From Poindextera sp036494815 (GTDB lineage Bacteria; Pseudomonadota; Alphaproteobacteria; Caulobacterales; Caulobacteraceae), in the NCBI GenBank assembly GCA_036494815.1, contig DASXNV010000035.1, positions 1 through 64,000 of the forward strand: a stretch of 64,000 bases of DNA, read 5' to 3'. Shown here in pieces: positions 46,291 to 54,822 of this stretch (position 1 is its first letter; every line of letters begins with the position of its first letter). A program made the translations under genes and the position numbers. A model generated the notes under the pieces. It worked only from the letters and a program-made list of their open reading frames with translations. It had not been told where the DNA came from and ran no database searches.

Positions 46291-47730
46291 TCAGCTGACG
46301 GGCGGCCGCGCGGTCTGGGGACACATTGCAAGAAAGGCCTGGGCCACCCGAAAGATCGCCGCTTCGCTTCCCGGAAGGCCGGCGATCTGCAATCCGACCG
46401 GAAGACCGTCAACGAAGCCGGCGGGAACTGAAACGGCGGGGAATTTCAGCCAATTGAATAGCTCCGTGTGGCTGATATAGGCGCCCATGAAACTGCCGTT
46501 GGGATAGGTCGGCCCGGCGGTGGTCCAGGCCGCTTCCCATTCCTCGACCGGGCGGGTCACCCGAGGCGTGGTGACGGTCAACAACAGATCATGGTGGCGA
46601 AACAGGCGCCGGAACCGATCCCAATTTCGGCCACGGGTCTCGAACCCCTGGCGCATCTCATCTTGGTCGGGCTTGGGCAGGCCGGGCGTTGGATTGAAGG
46701 CCATCCATTGGGCCATTCGCCCCGGCCAGAAGTCCTCCCAAACCTCATCGGTTGTGGCCATTTCGGCGCCAAAAGCACTGAGGGCCATCGCTTTTTCGCG
46801 AACAAGGGCGATGACCCGTGAGCCTTCGGGGGGCGCATAGCGCTCGGCGAAACCGAAATTGTCAGTCCAGGCCAGGCGCAGGCCGGTGATGCCCGAGTCC
46901 AGACCCGTCAGGTAATCGCCCGGGTCGGCCTGGATGCACATGGGGTCACGCCCATCCGGACCGGCCATGACCTGGGTGATCAGCGCTGCGTCGCGAACAT
47001 CGCGCGTCAAGGGGCCGACCGTGATGCCGGCCGGCGGTCGTGGATTGGCATAGTCCAATTCGGGGATCAGGCCGCCTGTGGGGTGGACGCCAACGATACC
47101 GCAGTAGGCGGCCGGCAACCGGGTTGAGCCGCCGCCGTCCGAGCCGATCGCCACCGGCAGCATACCCGCCGCCACCGCGGCTGCGCCGCCAGAACTGGAC
47201 CAGCCGGGAACCTTGCTGGTGTCCCACGGATTGCGCGCTTCGGCGTCCCAGTTGAAGGCCTTGAAGACCCCAGCGGCCTGCATGGTCCCGCCGCCGCCGG
47301 CGCCCATCATGGTGTTGCCGCCGAACAGAATCGCGCCGGCCTTGCGCAGACGCTCGACGCCAAAATGGTCGTCCTTCGCCAAGGGTCCGCCGTGAAGCGG
47401 CAGGCCGGCGACAGGGATATGATCCTTTACAGCGATCGGCACGCCGTGAAGGGGCCCAAGGGCGTCGCCGCGCAGAACCGCCTGTTCCGCCCGTCCAGCG
47501 GCCTCCCTGGCGCCTGCGATATCGAGATGGGCGTAGACCTTCAGGCGACCGTCCAATTCCTCAGCCCGGCCAAGGAAATGATTGGTGACTTCTACGGGCG
47601 AAATCTCCCGCGCCGCGACCAGTTCGGCGATCCGCCAAGCCGGAGTCCAGCTCAGATCTTCGCGAGCCGGATCGACGGCTTGCGATGATCTGTCCAATGC
47701 AATCGGGGCTTCATCGACCAAGGACATCAC
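46291..47730 (-). CDS. amidase (amidase-signature family)
   Basis: 479 residues. The Ser-Ser-Lys triad is visible: Lys102 (AVKDH), cis-Ser ~179 in GWSSSGGAAA and nucleophile Ser202 in SDGGGST. It hydrolyses an amide, or sometimes an ester, in the cytoplasm. It is divergent from the SDR gene at 47998 across a 267-bp region and is followed by an intrinsic terminator, so it is probably a one-gene unit. Substrate unknown; related enzymes act on aryl and acyl amides. Confidence 0.93.
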   Translation of the reverse strand: MMSLVDEAPIALDRSSQAVDPAREDLSWTPAWRIAELVAAREISPVEVTNHFLGRAEELDGRLKVYAHLDIAGAREAAGRAEQAVLRGDALGPLHGVPIAVKDHIPVAGLPLHGGPLAKDDHFGVERLRKAGAILFGGNTMMGAGGGGTMQAAGVFKAFNWDAEARNPWDTSKVPGWSSSGGAAAVAAGMLPVAIGSDGGGSTRLPAAYCGIVGVHPTGGLIPELDYANPRPPAGITVGPLTRDVRDAALITQVMAGPDGRDPMCIQADPGDYLTGLDSGITGLRLAWTDNFGFAERYAPPEGSRVIALVREKAMALSAFGAEMATTDEVWEDFWPGRMAQWMAFNPTPGLPKPDQDEMRQGFETRGRNWDRFRRLFRHHDLLLTVTTPRVTRPVEEWEAAWTTAGPTYPNGSFMGAYISHTELFNWLKFPAVSVPAGFVDGLPVGLQIAGLPGSEAAIFRVAQAFLAMCPQTARPPVS

Positions 47731-47863
47731 CGGCTCTCCCTAAGGGTTTGGGCATGGTCGCGGCATTCGTGCGCGTAGCGAATAAGGGCGCCACAAATCC
47801 TCCCGACCGTGATCGTTGAGGCCCGATTTTGGATCGAGCCGGCGGAACTTAGTGGCCGCCTTA

Positions 47864-47893
47864 TTGAACAGATCCTACACACATGTTCATAAT
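47864..47893 (+). promoter_or_regulatory. candidate promoter with overlapping operator for the SDR gene
   Basis: TTGAAC (47864-47869), an 18-bp spacer and CATAAT (47888-47893) resemble a housekeeping promoter reading toward 47998. TGAACA (47865-47870) and TGTTCA (47884-47889) form a perfect 6-bp inverted repeat across it, an operator-like arrangement in the amidase/SDR divergent gap. Confidence 0.4.
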
Positions 47894-47997
47894 CTTGGCA
47901 AGGAAGCCATGCTCGCCCCGTTAGGTTTGGTGCGACTGGCGCCGGACCCTTCGGCCAAGGCACCGAGCGATCCGTTTTTGCCTGAAGGGAGATTGTG

Positions 47998-48777
47998 ATG
48001 GACCTCGGGATTCAGGGCCGCCGCGCGATTGTCTGTGCGTCTTCGCGCGGCCTTGGCAAGGCTTGCGCCGCAGCGTTGGCCCGCGAAGGATGCGAGGTTG
48101 TGGTCAATGGCCGGGACAAGGCCGCGCTGACCGCCACGGCCGATGAGATCGAGGCCGCCACAGGTCGGCGGCCCATCGTGGTTCAGGCCGATTTGAACAC
48201 CGAAACCGGGCGGGCGGCCCTGCTCGCCGCCTGCGCGGAGCCCGATATCCTGGTCACCAACAATGGCGGCCCCGCGCCCGGCCGCATGGAGGACTGGGAC
48301 CATGCCGCCTGGCTCACTGCCATCGAAGCCAACATGCTTTCGCCGATCCTGCTGATCCAGGCCGCCGTGCAAGGCATGCGCGCGCGCCAATTCGGCCGGA
48401 TCGTCAACATCACCTCGGCGATGGTGAAATCGCCCAAACTTCCCATGGGCCTGTCCACCGCAGCGCGCGCCGGCCTGACCGCTTTCACCAAGGCCTTGTC
48501 CCGAGAAGCGGCGGCGGACAACGTGACGCTGAACAACCTGCTGCCGGAACGCATCGACACCGATCGGTTGAAATACATGACCGAGCAACACGCCAAGCGT
48601 CGAGGCATACCCCTTGATCAGGCGCGGGTTGAAATGGCCAAGCCAATCGCGGCCCGGCGCTTTGGAAAGCCCGAGGAATTCGCCGACGCCTGCGCCTTTC
48701 TCTGCTCGGCCCAGGCCGGTTACATTTCGGGCCAGAATATCCAGGTGGATGGCGCGAGTTATGAAGGCCTGATCTGA
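47998..48777 (+). CDS. SDR-like protein lacking the catalytic Tyr and Lys
   Basis: 259 residues. FabG-like SDR fold with CASSRGLG cofactor loop (13-20), VTNNGGP and Ser140 (VNITSAMV). The YxxxK site reads STAAR (Ser153, Arg157), so both catalytic residues are replaced, as in a known branch of SDR-like proteins of unclear activity. C-terminal ISGQNIQVDGASYEG. ATG at 47998 follows GGGAGATTGTG; GTG at 47995 is in frame. Divergent from the amidase, convergent with the CoA-transferase. Confidence 0.9.
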   Translation: MDLGIQGRRAIVCASSRGLGKACAAALAREGCEVVVNGRDKAALTATADEIEAATGRRPIVVQADLNTETGRAALLAACAEPDILVTNNGGPAPGRMEDWDHAAWLTAIEANMLSPILLIQAAVQGMRARQFGRIVNITSAMVKSPKLPMGLSTAARAGLTAFTKALSREAAADNVTLNNLLPERIDTDRLKYMTEQHAKRRGIPLDQARVEMAKPIAARRFGKPEEFADACAFLCSAQAGYISGQNIQVDGASYEGLI

Positions 48778-48796
48778 CCGCCCACTGCTATGACGG

Positions 48797-51061
48797 CTAG
48801 ACGGCCGCGAGACCCTGATTGACCAGGGCGCCGATCTCGCCGTTGGAAAACCCCATTTCGGCCAGGACCTCGCGCGTATGTTGACCAAGCGCCGGTGGCG
48901 CGCGATCCAGTTTCAGGGGTAGGTCCCCAAAGCTCCAGAAGCCGCCGACCTGTTCCATTTCGCCGTAGACCGCGTGGCGATACTGAGCGTGAAGGCCGGC
49001 CGCGGCATTGTCCTGGTCATCCAGGAAGGCTTCGAGTTGGTTTTCCCGGACAGGCGCGTTTGGGACGCCGGCGCGCTGCAGAGCATCCAAGGCTGCCGTG
49101 GCCACTAGCGATCTGAACCAAGCCTCAGGATCGGGGCCGACGAGATTCCGAAAAGCCTGCCTTTCCGGGTCCGTGAGGGCGGCCACCGCCACCCAGCCCT
49201 CAGCGCATCGATAGATCCGGTGTTCAGGGGAAAGCCCGGTTTGGCCGGCGTCCAGCTTTGCGATGGCCGTATGCGAGCCGTCCGGCCGCGCTATGGCCTC
49301 GGCCTCAGTCAAAAGCGCCGCACCCAGCAGAGACGCGCTGACAGCCTGGCCGCCGCCGCCCCGCTCGCGCCCATAAAGCGCCAGCAGCAGCGCATAGACC
49401 GACGCGGAAGCCGCAAGGTGATCGGTCACGCCAAAGCGCAGCCACATGGGAGGATTGCCCTCGCCGGCGTTTTCGACCTCCCAGCCGCACGAGGCCTGGA
49501 ACAGCTGGTCGAAGCCCGGCCAGTCCGCGCGTGGCCCTGTCGGGCCATAGGACGAGACGTGGCAATAGACCAGGTCAGGGTTCACGGCCGCGAGATGTTC
49601 ATAGTCGATGCCCAACTTCCTCGCGGCGGGCATGCGGACATTGTGGTGCACAACATCCGCCCATCGCGCCAGAGCCTCCAGGGCGGGACGCGTGCGCGGA
49701 TCACCAAGCTTGAGGGCCACGCCGCGCTTGCCACGCTGCGCACCCGCGAAGGTCCGCTCCAACCGGCGCATGGCGTCCCCCGCCGGCGGTTCGACTTCAA
49801 CCACATCGGCCCCAAGGTCGGCGAGCAACATGGCTCCGAACGGACCGGCCAGATATGCGCCGAGGTCGAGAACCTTGAGGCCGTCCAGCGGCGGGCGATG
49901 AACGCCCTGCACTTTCGGCCCAGCTGGGATCTGCGCCTCAGTTTCAGACGAACACACCTCGTCGGTGTCCGCGCCGAGGCTCCGCAGCGCGCCCCGAAGG
50001 CGGGCCGGCGGCTTGACGCAAAAGGCCGGTCCGGGCTGCAGGGTCGCCCCGAGAACAGGATCCCAGACCTCGACCACCGCGCCGATCTCCCGCGCCTGCT
50101 CGTCGAAATAGATCTGGCCGAAGGGCGCGGCGATCTGAGCCGAAACGTCATGGGCCCAGAAATGTTCGACCCAGTCCAGCGCCGGGCGGGTAGCGATGAT
50201 CGCGCGGTTCGCGCCGAAATTGGGCGCCACATGACTGGGCGGCCAAAATGCGTTCTGGCGCGCGACCTCGCCTTCGCCCATGTCCGCCAGGGCTTCGGCC
50301 ATCCACGGTGACTTGTCGGGAGAATAATGGACATGAATCCAGCGGCCATCCGAACAAAGATGCAGTGGAATGGGCACGGTCTTATCCAGACCCTTGGCGA
50401 AGGACGCCGACGGCGTCTCCGCCCTGGCCCAATGCATGGACATGGGCGCGAGCGCGCCTTGGGCGATGCTGGTATGCGCCGCGCCGCCGCGACCGTCGCG
50501 ATCCCGGGCGATCAGCCGGGCCATGATCCCAATGGCGCAGAACCAGGCCGCCATCCAGCTGGCGAAGGGCATGCGCACGAAAATCGGCCCGGGTCGGTGT
50601 CCTGGCTGTTCATCCAGAAGCCCAAGCCGCGCCAGGACGAGAACCTCATGCGCCGGGGTCTCGGCGGACGGATGTCCGGCCGGCCAGCCGGTCACGGCTG
50701 AGACCACGAGGCGGGGATAGATATTGGTGAGACTGGCGTCGTCGAGGCCCAGCGCCGCCGCCGCCCGCGGCGTCAGATCGTGGATGAGCACGTCCGCCGA
50801 CGCGAGCAGGCGCTTGAGCTTGGTGCGTCCCTCCTCGGCGGCTAGATCCAGCGCCACACTGCGCTTACCGCGATTGAGCACCGAAAACAGCGCCGAGCCG
50901 CGCTCGGGATCGCCCCCTGGCGATTCGATCTTGATGACCTCCGCCCCGGCCTCAGAAAGCTGCAACGCCGCCGCCGGCCCAGGAATGCCGTGGGCGAGAT
51001 CCAGCACCCGAAGCCCCGACAGAATGCCTTTGGGCGCCTCAGCGGCTTGGCGGTCGGGCAT
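48797..51061 (-). CDS. second fused two-domain family III CoA-transferase
   Basis: 754 residues, two CaiB/BaiF units: residues ~12-370 (LSGLRVLDLAHGIPGPAAA) and ~395-750 (LDGLKVLDLGAYLAGPFGA). Aligned on formyl-CoA transferase Asp169, the C-terminal unit keeps Asp (GVTDHLAASASVYAL), while the N-terminal unit (MPFASWMAAWFCAIG) does not, the same asymmetry as in the copy at 1126. ATG at 51061 (MPDRQAAEAP) overlaps the VOC gene's end by 23 bp and is preceded by GGAAG; longer starts lie further inside that gene. It probably activates a pathway acid as its CoA thioester. Confidence 0.9.
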   Translation of the reverse strand: MPDRQAAEAPKGILSGLRVLDLAHGIPGPAAALQLSEAGAEVIKIESPGGDPERGSALFSVLNRGKRSVALDLAAEEGRTKLKRLLASADVLIHDLTPRAAAALGLDDASLTNIYPRLVVSAVTGWPAGHPSAETPAHEVLVLARLGLLDEQPGHRPGPIFVRMPFASWMAAWFCAIGIMARLIARDRDGRGGAAHTSIAQGALAPMSMHWARAETPSASFAKGLDKTVPIPLHLCSDGRWIHVHYSPDKSPWMAEALADMGEGEVARQNAFWPPSHVAPNFGANRAIIATRPALDWVEHFWAHDVSAQIAAPFGQIYFDEQAREIGAVVEVWDPVLGATLQPGPAFCVKPPARLRGALRSLGADTDEVCSSETEAQIPAGPKVQGVHRPPLDGLKVLDLGAYLAGPFGAMLLADLGADVVEVEPPAGDAMRRLERTFAGAQRGKRGVALKLGDPRTRPALEALARWADVVHHNVRMPAARKLGIDYEHLAAVNPDLVYCHVSSYGPTGPRADWPGFDQLFQASCGWEVENAGEGNPPMWLRFGVTDHLAASASVYALLLALYGRERGGGGQAVSASLLGAALLTEAEAIARPDGSHTAIAKLDAGQTGLSPEHRIYRCAEGWVAVAALTDPERQAFRNLVGPDPEAWFRSLVATAALDALQRAGVPNAPVRENQLEAFLDDQDNAAAGLHAQYRHAVYGEMEQVGGFWSFGDLPLKLDRAPPALGQHTREVLAEMGFSNGEIGALVNQGLAAV

Positions 51062-51458
51062 GGGATTTCCAGTCTTCCGGGGCTGTCTCGGCGGGGTCGA
51101 AGTCGAGCTCCACCTCCGCCCCATTCGGATCATCGAAGAACAGCTGCCAACTTGAAAATGGCCGCGGCGCCCTGATGATGCGATACGAGATGTTGCGGGC
51201 CTTGAGCTGCTCGACGGTCTCGACGAACCCTTCGGCCCAATAGGCCATATGATCGATAGCCCCCCGCCGAACCACAGGCATGACGTCCACCCCTAGCAGA
51301 TGCAGCACCGGCCTGTCGTCAATGTAGAGCCAGTAACCCGGCACGCCGAAATCCGGCCTTGGCCCTTCCACAAAACCGAGCAGACACGTGTAGAAATCCA
51401 GCGTATCCGCCAGCCGGTCGGTCACGACCGTGAAGTGGTCCATTCGCCTGATCGTCAT
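51039..51458 (-). CDS. VOC family protein (glyoxalase/extradiol superfamily)
   Basis: 139 residues, single VOC unit. Candidate metal ligands are His8 (MDHFTVVT), His in GAIDHMAYWA (~residue 70) and Glu in GAEVELDFD (~117), the usual H-H-E pattern, so it may be a metal-dependent enzyme. It is followed, with a 23-bp overlap, by the fused CoA-transferase, suggesting co-transcription and action on the same CoA or acid intermediates. Confidence 0.85.
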   Translation of the reverse strand: MTIRRMDHFTVVTDRLADTLDFYTCLLGFVEGPRPDFGVPGYWLYIDDRPVLHLLGVDVMPVVRRGAIDHMAYWAEGFVETVEQLKARNISYRIIRAPRPFSSWQLFFDDPNGAEVELDFDPAETAPEDWKSHARPPSR

Positions 51459-51509
51459 CGCCCGCTTCCTGTGAGCGCATTTTCGCGCGCTGAAACCGCA
51501 CCTCAGAAC

Positions 51510-51589
51510 GTCTCATTTATCGAGACCGACGGATCATATCTTGATCGTCAATGACCATTTTCTTGACGTGATAGTCTCGATGATTGACA
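51510..51589. promoter_or_regulatory. divergent promoter region between two VOC genes
   Basis: GTCTC-ATTTATC-GAGAC (51510-51526) is an inverted repeat, and GTCTCGAT (51574-51581) repeats the inverse of ATCGAGAC (51519-51526). A consensus TTGACA -35 box lies at 51584-51589 on the plus strand without a clear -10. The symmetry suggests a regulator binding between the divergent genes. Confidence 0.35.
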
Positions 51590-51695
51590 TTGAAGCCATA
51601 TTCCGGAGATGTGAAGCCGCTTCCGCAAACCAGACGCTAGATCGTGAAGCCCCTTCAGCGGCCCATGATTATTCGCGCGGGTCATGGAGACCTTG

Positions 51696-52667
51696 ATGTT
51701 CGATTTCCTCTTGAGCGCCGACATGATGGTGTCGGATCCCGATCACATGGCCGCGCTGCTGGTGGACAAGCTGGGCATCTATGGACATCCGAAATGGCGG
51801 CAGGCCTTCGATAACCACCCCTATATCGCCCACTTCCTGCGCGTTCATAAGTCGCTGGCGATGGCGCCTACACGGATCGAGCCGCAGGGACACCTGGACC
51901 TGCCGAACCCGGGCGACCCCTTGTTCCACGACTTCCTTGAAAGCCTGAAGGCCTTCCAAGGCGCGCACAGGCCCATGCTGACCCACTCGATCGTGCTTGT
52001 GGGCGCCAAGGATCACAATTCGCAACTGATCGAGCGGCTACAGCGGCGGCGGCTTCCTTTCCGGCTGGCGCAACGGACGCCGGAAATGCCCTTCGATCGG
52101 CTTTGGGTGGGTGTGACGCCTGAGAAGCCCTACTATGAGCCATCGGTCGACGGCGGCCTCTGCATTGAGGTCATCGCCACGGAGCCGACCCAGATGCCCG
52201 CGGAGGCCTTCGCCAATCCGCCGCCGCAGCCGGTAGGCTTCAAGGCTGGTGAGATGGTGCGCGTCACGGCGCGCGGCTTCATCGTTCGGGATCTGGACGA
52301 CACCCTGCGTCGCTGCTCGTCCAACCTAGATCTTGAGCCCTCGGGTCCGATCGAGCTGTTGGGTGGCGAAGGCTATCGGCGCGCGCGCATCGGCTTCCGC
52401 CTGCCGCACAGCGCCACCCTCGACGTGATCGAGCCAACCCGTTGGGACAGCGAGACCGGTCTTTATCTCCACAATTGGGGTCCCGGCCCGCACTTCACCC
52501 GCATCGCTGTGATCGGACTGGACGCCAAGGCCGACGATCTGAGATCCAAGGGCGTCAAATTCCAGTGGGTGGACGAGAGCGACGCGGTCGGCGGCCGCCC
52601 TCTGATCAAGATCGACCCCGCCGAACTGGAAGGCCAAGTGTTCGAGTTCGAAGAGTTTGTCCTGTAA
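51696..52667 (+). CDS. two-domain VOC protein, extradiol-dioxygenase-like
   Basis: 323 residues from the ATG at 51696, which has GGAGA five bases upstream; ATG at 51684 is in frame but lacks a site. Two VOC modules: residues ~1-150 (FDFLLSADMMVSDPDHMAALLVDKLGI) and ~185-323 (RVTARGFIVRDLDDTLRRC ... HFTRIAVIGLDAKADDL ... EGQVFEFEEFVL). Ligand positions are not clearly those of an active extradiol enzyme, so the reaction is open. Divergent from the single-domain VOC gene and convergent, 15 bp apart, with the FAH hydrolase. Confidence 0.8.
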   Translation: MFDFLLSADMMVSDPDHMAALLVDKLGIYGHPKWRQAFDNHPYIAHFLRVHKSLAMAPTRIEPQGHLDLPNPGDPLFHDFLESLKAFQGAHRPMLTHSIVLVGAKDHNSQLIERLQRRRLPFRLAQRTPEMPFDRLWVGVTPEKPYYEPSVDGGLCIEVIATEPTQMPAEAFANPPPQPVGFKAGEMVRVTARGFIVRDLDDTLRRCSSNLDLEPSGPIELLGGEGYRRARIGFRLPHSATLDVIEPTRWDSETGLYLHNWGPGPHFTRIAVIGLDAKADDLRSKGVKFQWVDESDAVGGRPLIKIDPAELEGQVFEFEEFVL

Positions 52668-52682
52668 CCCTCCGGCTCAGCC

Positions 52683-53669
52683 TTAAGGCTTGGTGATGCG
52701 GGTGCGCAGTACGCCAAGTCTTTCGACCTCAAGCTCGACCACGTCATTGGGTTTCAGATTGCGCATGCGCTCCAGGCCGGACCCGTTGCCGACCGTGCCT
52801 GAACCGAGGAACTCCCCGGGATGCAAAGTCTCTGACCGGGTGACATGGGCGATGACGTCCTCGAATCGCCAATGTGCGTCGCCCGTGTTACCCCGCCCCC
52901 ATTCTTCGCCATTGACCCGCGCGATCATGGTCAGATTGTAGGGATCCGGTATCTCGTCGGCGGTGACCAGGCAGGGCCCCATGACGTTCGCCGTGTCGAA
53001 GTCCTTGCCCTTGGCCGGGCCGAGCTGACCTGGCATTTCCAAGGCCTGGGCGTCGCGCGCGCTTATGTCGTTGAAGATGGTGTAGCCAAAGATGTAGTCG
53101 GCGGCGTCAGCGGCGGCGATGTCCTTGGCGGGCTTGGCGATATAGCACCCCCACTCCAGTTCGAAATCCAAGGCCCGCGAAAAACTGGGCCAGATAACGT
53201 CGTCGTCGGCGCCGATGACCGCAAACCGGTTGGCTTTGTAGTAGATCGGCTGGCGTCGGAAGGTTTCGATCACCTTGTCGTCGGCCGTGGTGTCCAGCGC
53301 CAGGAAAGCCGCCTCGGGATCCGGCTCGCGCATGACACGGTAGCGGCGAGCGGAGGCGAAGCTCTGTTGGAGATGCAGCTCAAAGCAGGAAAAGTCCCGC
53401 ATCTGCGGCGGCGGCTGAATTGGCGCACGCAGGCGCACCGCCGAACGGTCGATCCGGGCGGACAGCGGCGGCTTGTCGACGATTTCGCGCGCCAGGGTCT
53501 GAGCCGCCTCGCCGCCTTCGATAAGGCCAAGCACGCTGGCGAGTACGCCTGGGTTGGAGACCTTCAGATCTGTGGCGGCGCGCTCTAGGTCGACAATGGT
53601 GCGGTCGCCATCGACAAAAGCGCCGGCGCGCATCTCGCCGGAGGCGGTGACGTAGGTGACGAGTCTCAC
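52683..53669 (-). CDS. fumarylacetoacetate hydrolase family protein (1)
   Basis: 328 residues from GTG at 53669, which follows GAGGAG nine bases upstream; upstream codons in the same frame are not family-like. The FAH core is clear: FELEWGCYIAKPAKDI with the metal acidic residues, FNDISARDAQ, and the C-terminal GSGTVGNGSGLE and LKPNDVVELEVERLG. FAH enzymes cleave C-C bonds of acylpyruvates or isomerise/decarboxylate ring-fission products with Mg2+. One of three FAH genes here. The TetR gene lies 79 bp upstream on the same strand. Confidence 0.9.
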   Translation of the reverse strand: MRLVTYVTASGEMRAGAFVDGDRTIVDLERAATDLKVSNPGVLASVLGLIEGGEAAQTLAREIVDKPPLSARIDRSAVRLRAPIQPPPQMRDFSCFELHLQQSFASARRYRVMREPDPEAAFLALDTTADDKVIETFRRQPIYYKANRFAVIGADDDVIWPSFSRALDFELEWGCYIAKPAKDIAAADAADYIFGYTIFNDISARDAQALEMPGQLGPAKGKDFDTANVMGPCLVTADEIPDPYNLTMIARVNGEEWGRGNTGDAHWRFEDVIAHVTRSETLHPGEFLGSGTVGNGSGLERMRNLKPNDVVELEVERLGVLRTRITKP

Positions 53670-53748
53670 GGCTTTTAGCTCCTCAAAGGCCGCCGCAGGC
53701 CTGGCGGCCAAGCAGCAGCTAGTCGGAAATCCAGGGAAAGGTCGCCGG

Positions 53749-54486
53749 CTAGCGAGGCTTTGCGCCCTGGCGAAGAAGATCGACCATGGCTCGGATTCGC
53801 GCAGGATATTCCTCGTCCTCAGGCCCTGAGGGGACGAGCATTTCGCTGAGCGCGTAGCGCACAAGGATATCGACGACGAGGCCCCGATCCACAGCGCCGC
53901 CCAAATCTTCGTCCCAGGTTTCGAAGATGGGCGTCATGACGTCATCGAGCCGGCGACGGAAATGGCCGAAATTGCGCTGCAGATAGTTGATCACGAAGGA
54001 CGGCTCGACCTCCAGATAGTGCGTGCCGTGCGCTATTTCAGGATTGTGCAGAGTATAGTCGATAATCCGCCGCAGCCTGGCGCCGGGATCGCTGGAATCC
54101 GCGCCGATCGCCTGGACCGCGCGGTCTGTCTGGTCTCGCAGATGTAGCGTTACGCCATCGAGCAAATCCTCTTTCGAGGAGAAATAGCGGTACATGGTGC
54201 CGCGGGAGACGCCGGCGGCTTCGCAAACGGCGCTGATCGACAGCTTTCTGGAGCCGTCGCCAAGCATCAAGTCGATCGTCGCCGCAAGAATTTGATCCAC
54301 GGTCCGCGTCGCCCGGCGATCCAGCGGCCGATCGGAGAGCGTCCATGCGCCGCGTGACGACGGGCTGGCTTGCTTCACCTCGGCCGGTCCGCTTGTGAGT
54401 TTCGCCTTGGGGGTCTTGGCGCTTTTGGCCGCGGCGCCCGCCGTCGGCGGGCGAACAGCTCGTCCGGACGGCTGAACTTTCGTCAT
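53749..54486 (-). CDS. TetR family transcriptional regulator
   Basis: 245 residues with an unusual ~55-residue Ala/Lys/Pro-rich N-terminal extension (AAAKSAKTPKAK). The HTH follows at ~60-110: RTVDQILAATIDLMLGDGS, then SISAVCEAAGVSRGTMYRYFSSKEDLL, a textbook TetR recognition helix. The C-terminal domain ends SEMLVPSGPEDEEYPARI. It is divergent from the amidohydrolase/SDR pair at 54823 and upstream of an FAH gene, so it probably controls both; the palindrome at 54679 is a candidate site. Confidence 0.9.
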   Translation of the reverse strand: MTKVQPSGRAVRPPTAGAAAKSAKTPKAKLTSGPAEVKQASPSSRGAWTLSDRPLDRRATRTVDQILAATIDLMLGDGSRKLSISAVCEAAGVSRGTMYRYFSSKEDLLDGVTLHLRDQTDRAVQAIGADSSDPGARLRRIIDYTLHNPEIAHGTHYLEVEPSFVINYLQRNFGHFRRRLDDVMTPIFETWDEDLGGAVDRGLVVDILVRYALSEMLVPSGPEDEEYPARIRAMVDLLRQGAKPR

Positions 54487-54678
54487 GAGTTACGCTGGCT
54501 CCGTCAGGTCTTTCACGTCAAATTTACATGAAGCAAACCGTCTTCCCGCATTAGACGAGGGTCCCTGCGCTGTCAAAGAACGCCGCCCCGTCGGCGTCAG
54601 CGCCGCGTCCAGGAACGCTGTGATTGGACAGCGCGCCAGGGTCGCCTTGCACAGCCAATGTGCGCGAACCTGCGCGGC

Positions 54679-54688
54679 CTGTCGACAG
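54679..54688. promoter_or_regulatory. palindromic operator candidate CTGTCGACAG
   Basis: A perfect 10-bp palindrome five bases upstream of the -35 box of the amidohydrolase promoter, in the gap divergent from the TetR gene. Binding here could block polymerase; the regulator assignment is by position only. Confidence 0.4.
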
Positions 54689-54693
54689 ACATA

Positions 54694-54721
54694 TTGAACA
54701 CCATTTGAAAAAACGTATAAT
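54694..54721 (+). promoter_or_regulatory. sigma-70-like promoter of the amidohydrolase/SDR unit
   Basis: TTGAAC (54694-54699), a 16-bp spacer and a consensus TATAAT (54716-54721), giving a 5' leader of about 95 nt before the ATG at 54823. The remainder of the 336-bp gap (54487-54822) holds no gene. Confidence 0.6.
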
Positions 54722-54822
54722 AACTCGATGGGCCGCTCGCGCGGATGCTCGCGCGTCACCCCAAAGAACCAGACGCCCGACCGGCTGCCACCGGAGGGAT
54801 CCAATCGGAGAGGAACCGGTCC

